Assembly: GCF_000006405.1 (NCBI RefSeq)
Contig: NW_003206658.1
Location: 1,509,904 to 1,549,215, forward strand
DNA from: Perkinsus marinus ATCC 50983
Taxonomy: Eukaryota; Perkinsozoa; Perkinsida; Perkinsidae
Length of the DNA: 39,312 bases
Direction: 5' to 3'
Part shown: one piece after another, positions 10,401 through 18,892 of the stretch
Position numbering within the stretch: the stretch's first letter is position 1
Layout: every line of letters begins with the position of its first letter
Made by a program: the position numbers and the translations under genes
Notes under the pieces: generated by a model
Databases searched by the model: none
Told to the model about the DNA's origin: nothing
The model's input: the letters and a program-made list of their open reading frames with translations, nothing else

Positions 10401-12377
10401 TTATACTCTAGTACTGCCTCTGGTAATATTAATGATAGTATGATATTAGTTCATATAGCAGCACTTCTTCCAACACTCGATAAGCCCAGTATAAGAGTGT
10501 GGCTGCGAACTCAGCAGATAGTCCAACGGGATATAGTGCGCCTCCACGCCTCTCGGAGTCGAGCCATGCAGCGAAATTCGCTACTGTACAATGCTTAATA
10601 TTTTAGCTGATATTATCATCCATCTTGAAGGCCTGTGAGCTTAGATATATCGATAAAGCTCAGGAGAGCGATGATCCTCTACCATGGGAGACAATGCGTT
10701 ATCTGATCGGAGAAGCTATGTATGGCGGTAGAGTGACCGACAACTATGATCGTCGGGTCCTGTGTAAGGCAGTTGTTGTAACGACTTGAGCATCCAACCA
10801 AACGGTGGCTCGTGCTTACCGTGTTTTCCTGTCCAATCAGAACGTGCTTTATATTATCAGGCACTTATTTAGAAGAATACATGGGCGACTTCATCTTTGA
10901 CGAGAATCAAGATTTCTTCTTCAGCCGCTCTGGTCATGACTACACAGTCCCTAAGGGGAGGCTGGACGTCGAAGCGTGAGTTTCGGGGACGAATCTAGTC
11001 GATACTCTCAGTCCGTGTTAGATACGTCGCGTCGATAGGAGCTTTGCCGATCACACAGTCACCAGCGGTCTTCGGACTCCATCCTAATGCAGAAATTACG
11101 TGAGTGCCGGATCGCCGTAAACTTGTTGGGATATGTTCGAGCTAGGTATTTCTCTAATTCGGCTAAGGATCTGTGGCTTGGCGTACTCTGTATGCAAGCT
11201 GGTGACACGAGTGGTGGAGGAGGCATGTCGAGGGAGAGTTTTATTCAGCAAACGAGTGAGAGCTCGCAATTTGTTAAGCGATTGAGGGCTTGGTTGCAGC
11301 CCGCGATATTATCGCGGCTATCCCCAAGAAAGATATGAAATTCTTGAAAAACGAAGGCTCTCTTACGCCTACTGAAGTTGTTCTTTCACAAGAGATTGAT
11401 CGCTTCAATGCCCTGGCTAACAGCATGTAAGGTGGACTCAGGATTCGATGCTTTGTAGGAGGCTGGTCAGGTACGAGTCGCTTATTGACCTCGGAAGAGC
11501 GCTTGTGGGAGAAATTGGTATGTCGAATGAGCTCGACGAGCTGGGCACGTCCATATTCAATGGTTTCCTCCCGAGTCATTGGGCCAGGCTTGCTCCTCGT
11601 AGTGAGAAGCCACTTGGGAGTTGGATGGACCATTTTAGGAGAAGGTAAGCAAAGGTGTCTCATCGGCTGCCGTCCAGAGCTCACGCTTTTTTGCTGATGG
11701 AGCGAAGAGCGTTTTGTTATCGTCCCGATGTATTTGTTGGCGACAGATTAGAACAGTATGGAAGATGGATGGCGGAGGGTGACCCGCATGTGATGTGGCT
11801 AGCTGGGCTACACGTGCCCGAGTCGTTATTATCGGCGTTGGTGCAAGCGGCTTCTCGCAAGAGGGGTTGGCCATTAGACAAGTCGACTCTTTATACGCAA
11901 GTGAGAAACATTCAAGGTAGCTGCCCTTCGATATGTACATAATAAGGTCACGGGTATGATGAGTCCGGAAGAGGTAACGGAGCCTCTGGCTTTTGGAACG
12001 TATGTTGAGGGACTGTATCTGGAAGGAGCTCGTTGGGATATTAGCCTGGGCGAGTTAGCTCGGCAGAACCCTAAGCAGCTCGTTGTGCTTATGCCCCTCA
12101 TACAAGTAGAATTGCATCGTGACATGGGTATCATAGTGTTGTGGCAAGCAGATAATCCCAGTTGAAGCCGGTCGTCTCAAGCTTCGCGAGTCTTTACCAA
12201 CACCAGTGTATTTGACGCCAAAGAGACGGGATGCTATGGGCAACGGCTTTGTGTTCGAGGCAAATCTACGTAGTAGATGCTCTTATGTATGTGCCGAGAG
12301 GCCTTGCAGGCACACGAGAACATCCGAGCGTGTGGATATTGCAAGGCGTGGCTCTCTTCCTCAACACCGATCAGTGA
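35..12377 (+). CDS. DNAH10: Axonemal inner-arm dynein heavy chain, C-terminal 2,442 residues (5' end outside window)
   Basis: ATP-driven motor subunit of axonemal inner-arm dynein; moves on B-tubule microtubules. Exons: 35-241, 423-933, 981-1516, 1563-1706, 1752-1884, 1937-2147, 2203-3111, 3301-3473, 3520-3618, 3667-3830, 3883-4078, 4424-4584, 4900-4988, 5321-5723, 5977-6133, 6183-6318, 6638-6723, 6770-6865, 7090-7240, 7292-7405, 7454-7505, 7553-7626, 7948-8033, 8087-8168, 8214-8312, 8363-8485, 8875-8934, 8983-9060, 9114-9200, 9254-9328, 9422-9523, 9580-9686, 9739-9849, 9891-10036, 10083-10233, 10645-10763, 10861-10975, 11022-11099, 11146-11255, 11300-11426, 11471-11644, 11747-11900, 11947-12105, 12152-12269, 12310-12377. 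All introns are GT-AG and each junction was set by matching the dynein family. The joined frame has no stop before the final TGA, so the gene looks functional. The first exon may start a few codons earlier. Assignment to the DNAH10/DHC10 (I1 beta) class rests on remembered similarity. Confidence 0.93.
1411..2540 (+). other. Dynein AAA3 module (exons 3-7)
   Basis: Starts with the block [14 protein letters not shown]. Walker A is GESGTAKS, split by the 46-nt intron 1517-1562, so removal of that intron restores it. Walker B is [12 protein letters not shown] in exon 5. Exon 6 has the block [16 protein letters not shown]. Exon 7 opens with [15 protein letters not shown], the usual end of AAA3. Both nucleotide-binding motifs are intact, which matters because AAA3 gates motor activity in dyneins. 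Confidence 0.9.
2541..3473 (+). other. Dynein AAA4 module (exons 7-8)
   Basis: Contains [19 protein letters not shown], the P-loop GIGGLGKQS near 2772-2798, then [21 protein letters not shown]. Exon 8 supplies [21 protein letters not shown] and the IDWFEPWP block. The usual AAA4 P-loop is GVGGSGKQS; here Leu replaces the Ser before GK, so nucleotide binding at this site could be altered. The rest of the module is canonical. Confidence 0.9.
3520..5723 (+). other. Dynein stalk: coiled coils and microtubule-binding domain (exons 9-14)
   Basis: Exons 9-11 encode the first stalk helix ([12 protein letters not shown], then RLGGGLDKL, then a Lys/Glu-rich coil). Exon 12 has [14 protein letters not shown] and VCQCVLIL, and exon 13 has [10 protein letters not shown]. 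Together these form the microtubule-binding tip. Exon 14 (5321-5723) encodes the return helix, from [13 protein letters not shown] through the acidic coil to [12 protein letters not shown]. This segment has the longest introns of the gene (345, 315, 332 and 253 nt). Introns 13 to 16 with exons 14-16 were later copied to 17553-18892. Confidence 0.88.
5045..5198 (-). repeat. Intronic repeat family, copy 1 (dynein intron 13)
   Basis: Reverse-oriented member of a repeat found in four dynein introns. Its reverse complement shares a Ser-free, non-coding block with copies 2 and 4: a stretch reading tgagctcagg, then cctcactaattatagg, then a diverged middle ending near ttcccacactg. No TIR or target duplication could be fixed. 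Confidence 0.65.
6319..6637 (+). other. Dynein intron 16 with an inverted-repeat insert and an excision-type scar
   Basis: The intron contains an imperfect inverted repeat whose arms lie near 6400-6425 and 6518-6545 (core ccgagatt / aatctcgg), about 150 bp apart, which looks like a small MITE. Downstream of it lies the 14-bp scar at 6590-6611. Both are also present in the copied segment (about 18661-18892), so they predate the duplication. Confidence 0.5.
6590..6611. repeat. Excision-type scar, Z = ATCGCGTT
   Basis: Structure Z(1-7), reverse complement of Z, Z(2-8); 21 of 22 positions fit. The copied segment (18863-18884) fits 22 of 22, so the mismatch here is a later change. Confidence 0.75.
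6918..7087 (+). repeat. Intronic repeat family, copy 2 (dynein intron 18)
   Basis: Forward copy. It runs from the tgagctcagg block to cccacactgcag and supplies the 3' splice site used at 7089. The block tttccatattgtcacc followed by catgtagttgacca-like sequence is shared with copies 3 and 4. Confidence 0.65.
7661..7796 (-). repeat. Intronic repeat family, copy 3 (dynein intron 22)
   Basis: Reverse copy, the most diverged. Its reverse complement carries aagtgtaccgaaacca, a catatttgtatcacc block, catgtagttgaccac and ttcccacagt, in the same order as copies 2 and 4. Confidence 0.55.
7948..10233 (+). other. Dynein AAA6 module (exons 23-35)
   Basis: Thirteen short exons encode AAA6 and the start of the C-terminal domain. 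Landmarks in order are [14 protein letters not shown] (exons 25-26), [27 protein letters not shown] (exon 31), [15 protein letters not shown] (exon 32), [11 protein letters not shown] (exon 33), then [26 protein letters not shown] and [16 protein letters not shown]. All are family-typical. Most introns here are 41-56 nt, and the three longer ones (321, 389 and 93 nt) fall at 7627, 8486 and 9329. Confidence 0.88.
8691..8858 (+). repeat. Intronic repeat family, copy 4 (dynein intron 26)
   Basis: Forward copy with cctcactaattgtagg, agtgtacagaagccaatga, a ttccatattgtcacc block, catgtagttggtca and ccacactg. Closest to copy 1 in the left half and to copy 2 in the right half. Confidence 0.62.
10234..10644 (+). 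other. Dynein intron 35 with two perfect hairpins
   Basis: The longest intron (411 nt). It holds a 9-1-9 perfect palindrome at 10295-10313 and a 20-1-20 perfect palindrome at 10324-10364, both with a single central base. Neither completes the 7-8-7 scar pattern seen elsewhere. In RNA both would fold into strong stems inside the intron. Confidence 0.8.
10645..12377 (+). other. Dynein C-terminal domain and stop codon (exons 36-45)
   Basis: Landmarks are [98 protein letters not shown] and, in the last exon, [14 protein letters not shown] followed by TGA at 12375-12377. The end aligns with the usual heavy-chain C-terminus, so the 3' end of the coding region is complete. Introns are nearly all 40-46 nt, apart from 411 nt at 10234, 97 nt at 10764 and 102 nt at 11645. 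Confidence 0.9.
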
Positions 12378-14391
12378 TCGACACATGCCGTGGTATGTCT
12401 ATCGTGTGAATGATGATCGAACGTGTCGAGTTAGTATGCAACTGTCAACATTGGAGGGTATCCGGAGGTATCCGCATGAGAGTCTCATGATGAGACACAG
12501 CTATAATTCACCGAAAAGAGGGGGGCTTCGCCTCGTNNNNNNNNNNNNNNNNNNNNNNNNNNNNNNNNNNNNNNNNNNNNNNNNNNNNNNNNNNNNNNNN
12601 NNNNNNNNNNNNNNNNNNNNNNNNNNNNNNNNNNNNATTCTCGCACCGTTTCGCCTGGCATAGTAAACACAACAGCTACTTAGTTTAGAGCAGGGTAGAG
12701 TTTTCAGTCACTCAGTTGAGTGGTATCCTTCTACGAGGGAGTTGGGTGAGACCGCGCCTGGCAGTGCATTAGCATCTGAAGGCAACGAGCTGGTGGCTTT
12801 GGTAGCTCGACTACAACGCCTCTTTGGGCTAGCCGCTACCAGCCTCCCCCGTAGGAAGGTTAAAAAAATGGTGGAAAAAAACCGTGCCTACACCAATACA
12901 TTAATAAAGTGTAGTAGACAAAGACAGAAGGACCTTACATCTTAGCTTCTAGCTCAATCGTGAGGTACTCACTCTTGTTCATAGCGTCACACAGACCAGG
13001 GGGACAGGATAGTTGTGTCAGGGGAGTGCTTTGCACTCCCCGTAATTGTGGGGCTCCACTGAGACGCATTTTACGTCTGTTAATGGATTAACTCCGGATG
13101 TTCACCAACACTACGGAGGATAATACCAATAACACAGAAGATAGACTCTTCTTATCTTGAAGATCATTATTACACAACATCGCGCTGTGAGGGTCTGCCT
13201 CGAAGGACTACTGCAAATTCTGTAGGAAAGTTCCACTAGAAGTCGTTGTAGGCACCATCAAGCATGTCTCGTAAACCCAGCTACTCGCGAGGTGATCTTC
13301 ATCTATAAGTTCACTGAGTGCCGATGTTCTCCACGCCACACTATGCATGTCGCTGGCTTACATGAGTTTTAACTTGCTGAAGCTCTGGTCAAACAGGTCA
13401 CCTGTTACAGGCGAGAACTCCACCGCGATATGGATCCATCTTCATTTAAGGTATCGTGTAAGGTCACTCATATAAGATGGTCATTTTCAATGGAAATTTT
13501 ACATCAATGTGCTCGACGACTATAATACAATCACTGTACAGGATCATCAGAAGTCTCGCCTCGTCGCCTGATAGGTCGCAGGGCTCTGACGTCGGGAATT
13601 TTCCAGTCTGCTCTGAAGTATTCGGATGTCCCATATGATGAAGAGACTTCGGGAAAACTCTAGGACTCTGTAGATCACACTGCACCTCACTGAGTTTCCC
13701 CATGCAGTTCTGATAATTGCGTTTCCTGGACTCACGAGAGGTAATCATATGCAGAACTCATCTATGGAGAGCAAAAGTAGTTTGCAAAACCAGCAATTGA
13801 CCACTTGGTCGTCAGAAATTCTGCCCTGGTCGCCAATGATTGGATTCAACATGTGAAACTAGAATCCACTTACTGGATCCTGGGAGTGCTATTGGAACTC
13901 GAGAGAGGAATGTTGGATACCCCGATTGCCCGCTGGCTGCGTAACTTTGACGTACCAACTTTGACGTCACCAACGCTATGCTGATGACTCAGAATTTGGG
14001 AAGGAGCCTATTCCTGAGAGATGGGTTAGCTCACGATAGGGATCGGGGTTGAAATCTTCTGTTGAGAATCATGTCTTATATATGCTGTTAGAGGGGGTTA
14101 CGGATCCCAGGTGAACTCTTGTAAATGAGATGATATTGTTGCAATGCGAGGGTAACTCTTGTCAGTATAGCTCGCCAAATTAGGGTGGCCCGTATTGTAT
14201 CGTCAGTATGATGGAAGAAGTTCAGCAATATTCACAATCCCACTAAAATCAACACATGTCTTCTGAGCCATGAAAATGTTGAGAAGAACTAGCTCGATAC
14301 GAACGATAGTCGTCATCTTGCCTTGAGGCTATACAAAAACTTACAAAAGATCCGTGGTCGCAGATGAATGCGAAGCAAATGTATGAGATGA
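12378..14391. other. Intergenic, no gene recognised; contains assembly gap
   Basis: After the dynein stop comes a scar at 12475-12496, then a run of exactly 100 N at 12537-12636 (a scaffold gap of unknown true size). A perfect stem-loop of 9 bp with a 3-nt loop lies at 13021-13041 (ggggagtgc / gcactcccc). Open frames here (for example 12742-12945 and 13464-13748) match no family I know and lack convincing coding character. Confidence 0.6.
12475..12496. repeat. Excision-type scar, Z = CATGAGAC
   Basis: Perfect 22-of-22 fit to Z(1-7), reverse complement of Z, Z(2-8). Lies 98 bp past the dynein stop codon. Confidence 0.75.
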
Positions 14392-14904
14392 TCATCGTAA
14401 GAGGGATAAGATACTAGCAAACCAGGCCAGTATGGGATTCGATTCGGGATCTTGTACTGCGAGGTCGCGAGTCCTGAGTTGCGAGTAGTCGACGCTGTCC
14501 TGCGAGGGCGGGGTATCACTGACCAGATAAGCTGAGAGATACTTCAACACGGATAGCGAATCATCCTCAGCAACCATGGAAAGAACCGATCGGACATCGA
14601 GACCCTGAGGACCGAACGTATCCTTCATTACATACTGTATCAGTGTCCAGAAAGGATCATCAGCGTTCTCAGCCGCAGTAACTAAGGCTACTGGGATGTC
14701 AGTGTGATTGAATGCTGGAGAGATCAACTCGGTACGCACCCGGTCAACAAGCTCCTTCCACAGGACATCCTCATCGTTGTCGGAGAGCACAGGTAGGACT
14801 TCACCACTCTCGGTAAGGGCCGACGTCCTTAAACCTTCTCCCAGAACAGGGATCACCACATTCACCAGCAGAGCCAGAAGAACATATTTCGAGGCGATAG
14901 ACAT
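14392..14904 (-). CDS. Small secreted protein, unknown family (170 aa)
   Basis: Single open frame from ATG at 14904 to TGA at 14392. The N-terminus is a clear signal peptide (about residues 1-22: a short polar start, a hydrophobic core KYVLLALLVNVVIPVLG, cut site near Gly-Glu). The mature part is acidic, rich in Asp, Glu, Leu and Ser, with one NHT glycosylation sequon and no cysteine. It ends in a hydrophobic stretch (ILAWFASILSLL). No further intron is needed. I recognise no domain. Secreted or vacuolar location is inferred from the signal peptide only. Neighbours are repeats, so this is the only non-mobile gene besides dynein that looks whole in the window. Confidence 0.72.
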   Translation of the reverse strand: MSIASKYVLLALLVNVVIPVLGEGLRTSALTESGEVLPVLSDNDEDVLWKELVDRVRTELISPAFNHTDIPVALVTAAENADDPFWTLIQYVMKDTFGPQGLDVRSVLSMVAEDDSLSVLKYLSAYLVSDTPPSQDSVDYSQLRTRDLAVQDPESNPILAWFASILSLLR

Positions 14905-15545
14905 TAGTGGGTAATTTATCTGAGTTGAAGATCACGTGGGCGGAAGAAATCTTCCCTTCGGAAGTGAGGATCTATTCAGCTATTGTCAATGAATCATAGT
15001 TCCGGCAGGATCAGAGCACATAATGGAACTACACGCGTGATTCACGTCAACTTACGCGTTATTTTACGTGTTTTCAGAAAATTAAATGAAAATTAACGCG
15101 TACTTAATGCGTGAAAATACACGGGGTGAACGTGCGGCTTCAATTGGCGATATCACGTTGTGATAAGATAATCTTATTAAGATTAACTGCATATCATGAT
15201 GTTATCATCTGATCGATTGCAGCCGCGCCGCGCGACTGATAACGGTGATTGGTAAGTGATTGTCAATCCTAGTCCAGGATATTTTATGCACTGAATAGAC
15301 GTTATCTCGGCTTTCAGGGAAGTTAGCGGATTATACGCTGTGAGTATCAGCTCGTGGCGCCCTCGGCGCACGCGCTGATGTATCGATGAGCTATTTTAAT
15401 CTATTGCTTTGGTCCAAAGCCTTTGAAGTCCAGAGTCTGGACAACTACTTTAGTTAACCACGAGACAGCCAATCGCAGTCTACTGTAGAATAATAATTAT
15501 TGTCACCGAATAACGACATGTGCGTGGAGCACAGACCAATCCCGA

Positions 15546-15570
15546 GTCGGGATTCCCGACTTATCGGGAA
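15546..15570. repeat. Scar variant, Z = GTCGGGAA, with 3-nt filler
   Basis: Z(1-7) and the reverse complement of Z are exact; three extra bases (tta) separate them from an exact Z(2-8). Confidence 0.6.
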
Positions 15571-15958
15571 CATAATTAGAAACAGAAACAGAAACAGGGA
15601 ACCCGACTCCTAAAGAGCTTGGGGAATACCAATCAGCCGGCCAACACGCTGCAAATACTCCATGATGCGTGGAGTTGATCTCTTAGGCCTCACGAATGCT
15701 TGTTATAAGACAAGGCGTTTGGGCTCCAAGCTCTGCGACGTTGCTGCAATTCCCGCATCCACAGAGTTGAGAGGAGTTCCTGAGGAAATATCCATGACAT
15801 ATTCCGATCGGGAATAGTCAAACTGAGATTCTACTCACCGTTCATCATCTGATTGAACATGAGACGAGGTGAAGTCAACAATGGCTTATCCGAGGCTGAG
15901 GGGGAAATACGTGATCTCCGATGCGAGCCATGGACGATAATACGAGTCTAAGGAAAGC

Positions 15959-15986
15959 ACAATGAGTCATTGTCATTCTCAATGAC
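15959..15986. repeat. Scar variant, Z = ACAATGAC, with 6-nt filler
   Basis: Z(1-7) and the reverse complement of Z are exact, then six extra bases (cattct), then an exact Z(2-8). Confidence 0.55.
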
Positions 15987-16337
15987 AGACGTATGAAGCT
16001 CATATGTATTCGTACTAATAGTACGAATAGTACTATTAGTACGGTACTATGAACAAAGAAGCTACGTCCTTGTGCGTCTGCACAAGCTGTGGTATGCGGA
16101 CACGTGCTATCGGCACGATGCCGAACTGCACTACAGGCTCTAGTCTAGGCAATCTAATAGCAAGGCAAGGAATCACTTTAATCTAGAGCGATTTCTTGTC
16201 TTGCTAGTCTATATTTAAGTACCATCAGGAGTAACTCCTTGGTTGTTATCTGCTTCTGTGGACCTCATTTATTCATGTTTCAATTCGTCTTAATAATTGT
16301 GCGCATTACTCGTCACGCATCGTGGCTTGTGCTATCC

Positions 16338-16359
16338 ATTCACGCCGTGAATTTCACGG
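16338..16359. repeat. Excision-type scar, Z = ATTCACGG
   Basis: Perfect 22-of-22 fit. Copies B and C have the uninterrupted site (attcacgt) at the same place, so the net gain is 14 bp. Confidence 0.85.
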
Positions 16360-16667
16360 TTTCCATAATTAAGTTCATCTCGCAACACAGATACTCCAAC
16401 AGAAATCAGAATGATTATAAAATTGATTCTCTCCGAGCAGAGAATCCTTCATCAGTCCAGCACAGATGATCACCGTGGATGTGTTCGAGGGGCTGCTGCC
16501 GTGCGCGAGATATTCGCGGTACGAGTTCACTAGCCGTAAACGAATTGGTGTCTCAGTCGTCTGTGACGCCAGAGGGTTTGGTCGATGGTTCAATTGATCG
16601 TTTTAAGCTTTTGCAGTCGTTCCGGTATTCAGTATTACGACGAATTCTGTCTATCCACCCCTCACCC

Positions 16668-16835
16668 ATGCGCTTCTCTATCCTCGTCCTCGCCGCGACC
16701 ATCATGACTGCTTGTGGTATCACTGAGAGAATCCCGCAAGAAGGTTCCCTACTCGGCCGTAGTCTCCACTTGCCCAATTGCGATAGTTGTCCAAACGATT
16801 GTCACTGCGACACGCACAGCTGTCATTGTAGATAG
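16668..16835 (+). CDS. Cys/His-rich secreted peptide, copy A (55 aa)
   Basis: ATG at 16668, stop at 16833-16835. Residues 1-17 form a signal peptide (MRFSILVLAATIMTACG). The mature part ends in a Cys/His cluster of spacing C-x2-C-x3-C-x-C-x4-C-x-C. Three copies of the peptide in this window have identical length, no indels and all seven cysteines kept, although flanking repeat sequence has many indels. The frame is open further upstream, but the Met just before the hydrophobic core is the best start because it is shared by all copies. Function unknown; the cluster could bind a metal ion or form disulfides. No known family recognised. Confidence 0.5.
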   Translation: MRFSILVLAATIMTACGITERIPQEGSLLGRSLHLPNCDSCPNDCHCDTHSCHCR

Positions 16836-17066
16836 AGATGCGTCCCATACTCTCACATCGGTGCGGGATATTCTGGAGCATTTTTTTCTCGCTCATGGAT
16901 CATGATCTGACTACATGCAAGGTTCTGTCGGTCTTGGTTCTCGAACTTCTCCAGCCTTTGTGATCTCTTTTCAACATTTTCCCCCGCCGTTTCGTCGTCT
17001 ACGCTGTCCAACACTCGTCATTTTCACATATCTCCTATTTTCTCTCGTATTCAGATTGTACGCAGG

Positions 17067-17088
17067 TACGTCTCAAACATAACGTTTG
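17067..17088. repeat. Excision-type scar, Z = TACGTTTG (aged)
   Basis: 20 of 22 positions fit. Copies B and C lack the extra 14 bases at this point. Confidence 0.65.
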
Positions 17089-17121
17089 CCGCTCGGCACC
17101 CACGATGTCGTTGTGTTCCGA

Positions 17122-17143
17122 GTCAAATGAGTTGATTCGACTC
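17122..17143. repeat. Excision-type scar, Z = GTCAACTC (aged)
   Basis: 19 of 22 positions fit. Copies B and C carry gtcaactc uninterrupted, matching the inferred Z exactly. Seven further extra bases follow a little downstream. Confidence 0.6.
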
Positions 17144-17401
17144 GAGTCTCGAAGAGCATCTGAAGCGCACATCTTCAACTCAACGAATAAGCTACGATTA
17201 ACGACCATTCTATTGACTCAAGGTTTCCGGGATGTCGACAGGGTCAACCTTGCGGCTGTCTAATCAATCCGCTATACCGATATCGTACGTCGCGCTTTTT
17301 CCGTCTGGCCAATAGTCGCGTAAATGACTCTGTCACGGCCCACAAACCTTTGTTGATGAACCCAGCTAGGGCTGATAGCATAGAACATGTCAGTGGCCTG
17401 A

Positions 17402-17423
17402 GTTCATTTAATGAATTTCATTA
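17402..17423. repeat. Excision-type scar, Z = GTTCATTA
   Basis: 21 of 22 positions fit. First of three scars packed into about 100 bp just left of the copied dynein segment. Confidence 0.65.
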
Positions 17424-17438
17424 GCCGGACTTCAGTTG

Positions 17439-17460
17439 ATCAGTTCAACTGATTCAGTCG
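17439..17460. repeat. Excision-type scar, Z = ATCAGTTG
   Basis: 21 of 22 positions fit. Second of the cluster. Confidence 0.65.
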
Positions 17461-17483
17461 TCGCCCGAGATGCACGAAGACCT

Positions 17484-17505
17484 TCTCGAGTCTTGAGACT
17501 CAAGA
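17484..17505. repeat. Excision-type scar, Z = TCTCAAGA
   Basis: 21 of 22 positions fit. Third of the cluster. Confidence 0.6.
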
Positions 17506-17552
17506 GCCCGGAACTTAGCGCAGAATTTCTGACTATTGAATCGAGAACTGGG

Positions 17553-18892
17553 CTCGGTTTCTGAGGAAGTTTTACGGGAAAGGCTTTCGAATTGGAGGTT
17601 TTGGCGTATCGCTTGCAGAGCGATGGGTGTGTCAGATTAAGAAGATCAAGGAGCTCCTTGCTAAGGATAAGGATGTTTTCGAAGGGGATAATACGAAGAA
17701 TATCTCCAAGGCTGGCTTTGGCCTCCTGCAGTGGGTGAAAGCGATGATCAAGTATCATGAGGTGGCGAGGACGGTCGACTCGACCGTCCTCGGAGAGGAT
17801 TAACGAGGAGCTGAGGACGTTAGCTGAGAATATTGAAAGATTGAGCAAGGAGGAAGTTGAGCAAAGTGCGGTATTGAAGTCGTTGGAGGAGGAAGCGGAG
17901 GCGATGCAGAGGAAATTGGAGGCTGCATCGAAGCTGATCGATGGTTTGGCGTCGGAAAGGAAGAGATGGTCGACGGATATCACTCTACAAGGTGGGCAAC
18001 TGGGCTGGCTGGGGAGCTGGGGGTAGCGCTCGCGGTGAGAAATGAATTTGTCAAGTTGGTTACTTGACTAACTTTTTGAGTTTAATAATTATAATTCATC
18101 AAAAACTTAATGTTTGTTCCTAATAAGGTGATATAGAATTAGAATGCTCCATATTTACAATGGTGGAAAATAAGATTGATATTATAAGAGTTTGATATAG
18201 AGTTTCTCTCATTCCAACCGGTTTTAGGGGTCGGTGTTGATTAGGTGATAAGAAGGTTCGGCTAGTTGGGGACTGCCTCCTTGGGTCGGCCTTTATTTCC
18301 TATGCGGGACCATTCAATCATCAGTTTAGAAATGAGATGCTCTACGGTGACTGGCTTGGTAGAGTCGTTGAAGCGGACATACCGACTAGCAGGGACTTCA
18401 AGTACGAATCTTGGTCTGTTGTATTTCCATTGGAGGTTTGTTCCCTTCAGATTGGAAGCGTTATTGACGTCTGATGTAGAGGTGACACTGTGGAGCTCTC
18501 AAGGGCTACCTAGTGACGAGCTCAGCGTCCAAAATGGCATATTGACGACAAGGACTAATCGATTCCCGCTTTGCGTGGACCCTCAGGTTGGCGGGGACGG
18601 GTGTACTTGCCGAGGTCGGCGTCCGAAGAGGATGTCGGTTTTAGATGGGGATGTGAAATAAAAAATGTGTGTTATTTTCCGAGATTCATGAGAATCGATG
18701 TGGAAATACATCGCATGAACATTGCTATAAACATGTGATGTGAAGAAAGTAACCTTTTGAGACTGTGATAGCGAAAAGTTGATCACTATCATTAATCTCG
18801 GAATAGAAAACGCACATCCCTCAAGTTTGAATATCAAATTGGCACGCAATGCATAGTGGTCTATCGCGTAACGCGATTCGCGTTATAGCTGA
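17553..18892 (+). pseudogene. Partial copy of the dynein gene (introns 13-16, exons 14-16)
   Basis: Nearly identical to 5239-6619, starting inside intron 13 and ending inside intron 16. Introns are retained, so the copy arose from DNA and not from mRNA. A 60-bp piece matching 5464-5523 of exon 14 is missing and is replaced by 13 bp that mirror the left flank, forming a perfect 13-1-13 palindrome at 17766-17792. The copy encodes only the second stalk helix and part of AAA5 and cannot make a motor. The copied exons differ by few substitutions, which suggests a fairly recent event. Confidence 0.9.
18863..18884. repeat. Excision-type scar, Z = ATCGCGTT (duplicated copy)
   Basis: 22 of 22 fit. 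Same scar as 6590-6611, carried along by the segment duplication. Confidence 0.75.

Larger units (their letters stand above)
14905..16228. other. Intergenic, upstream of the secreted-protein gene; rich in short palindromes
   Basis: No gene seen. The region holds two scars with extra filler (15546-15570 and 15959-15986) and a cluster of other short inverted repeats between 15959 and 16200, including a 10-1-10 palindrome starting near 16014. The promoter of the gene at 14904 should lie in the first few hundred bases, but no element is recognisable. Confidence 0.5.
16245..17300 (+). repeat. Peptide-bearing repeat, copy A
   Basis: About 1.05 kb, shared with copies B (29136) and C (32200), from the tctgtgg block to the gctatacc / gatatcgta block. 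It carries the 55-codon peptide frame at 16668-16835. Unlike B and C it does not continue into the transposase remnant: similarity stops near 17300. It has three scars that B and C lack (16338, 17067, 17122), while B and C give the empty sites. Confidence 0.75.

Noticed and set aside
12742-12945. 67-codon open frame after the assembly gap
   Set aside because: No domain, no signal peptide, no partner exon; composition is not clearly coding.
13021-13041. Intrinsic transcription terminator
   Set aside because: The stem-loop has no U-run and the organism is a eukaryote; left as a palindrome.
16479-16667. Upstream extension of the peptide frame to 118 residues (also at 32437)
   Set aside because: Not open in copy B and would bury the signal peptide; the Met at the start of the hydrophobic core is shared by all copies.
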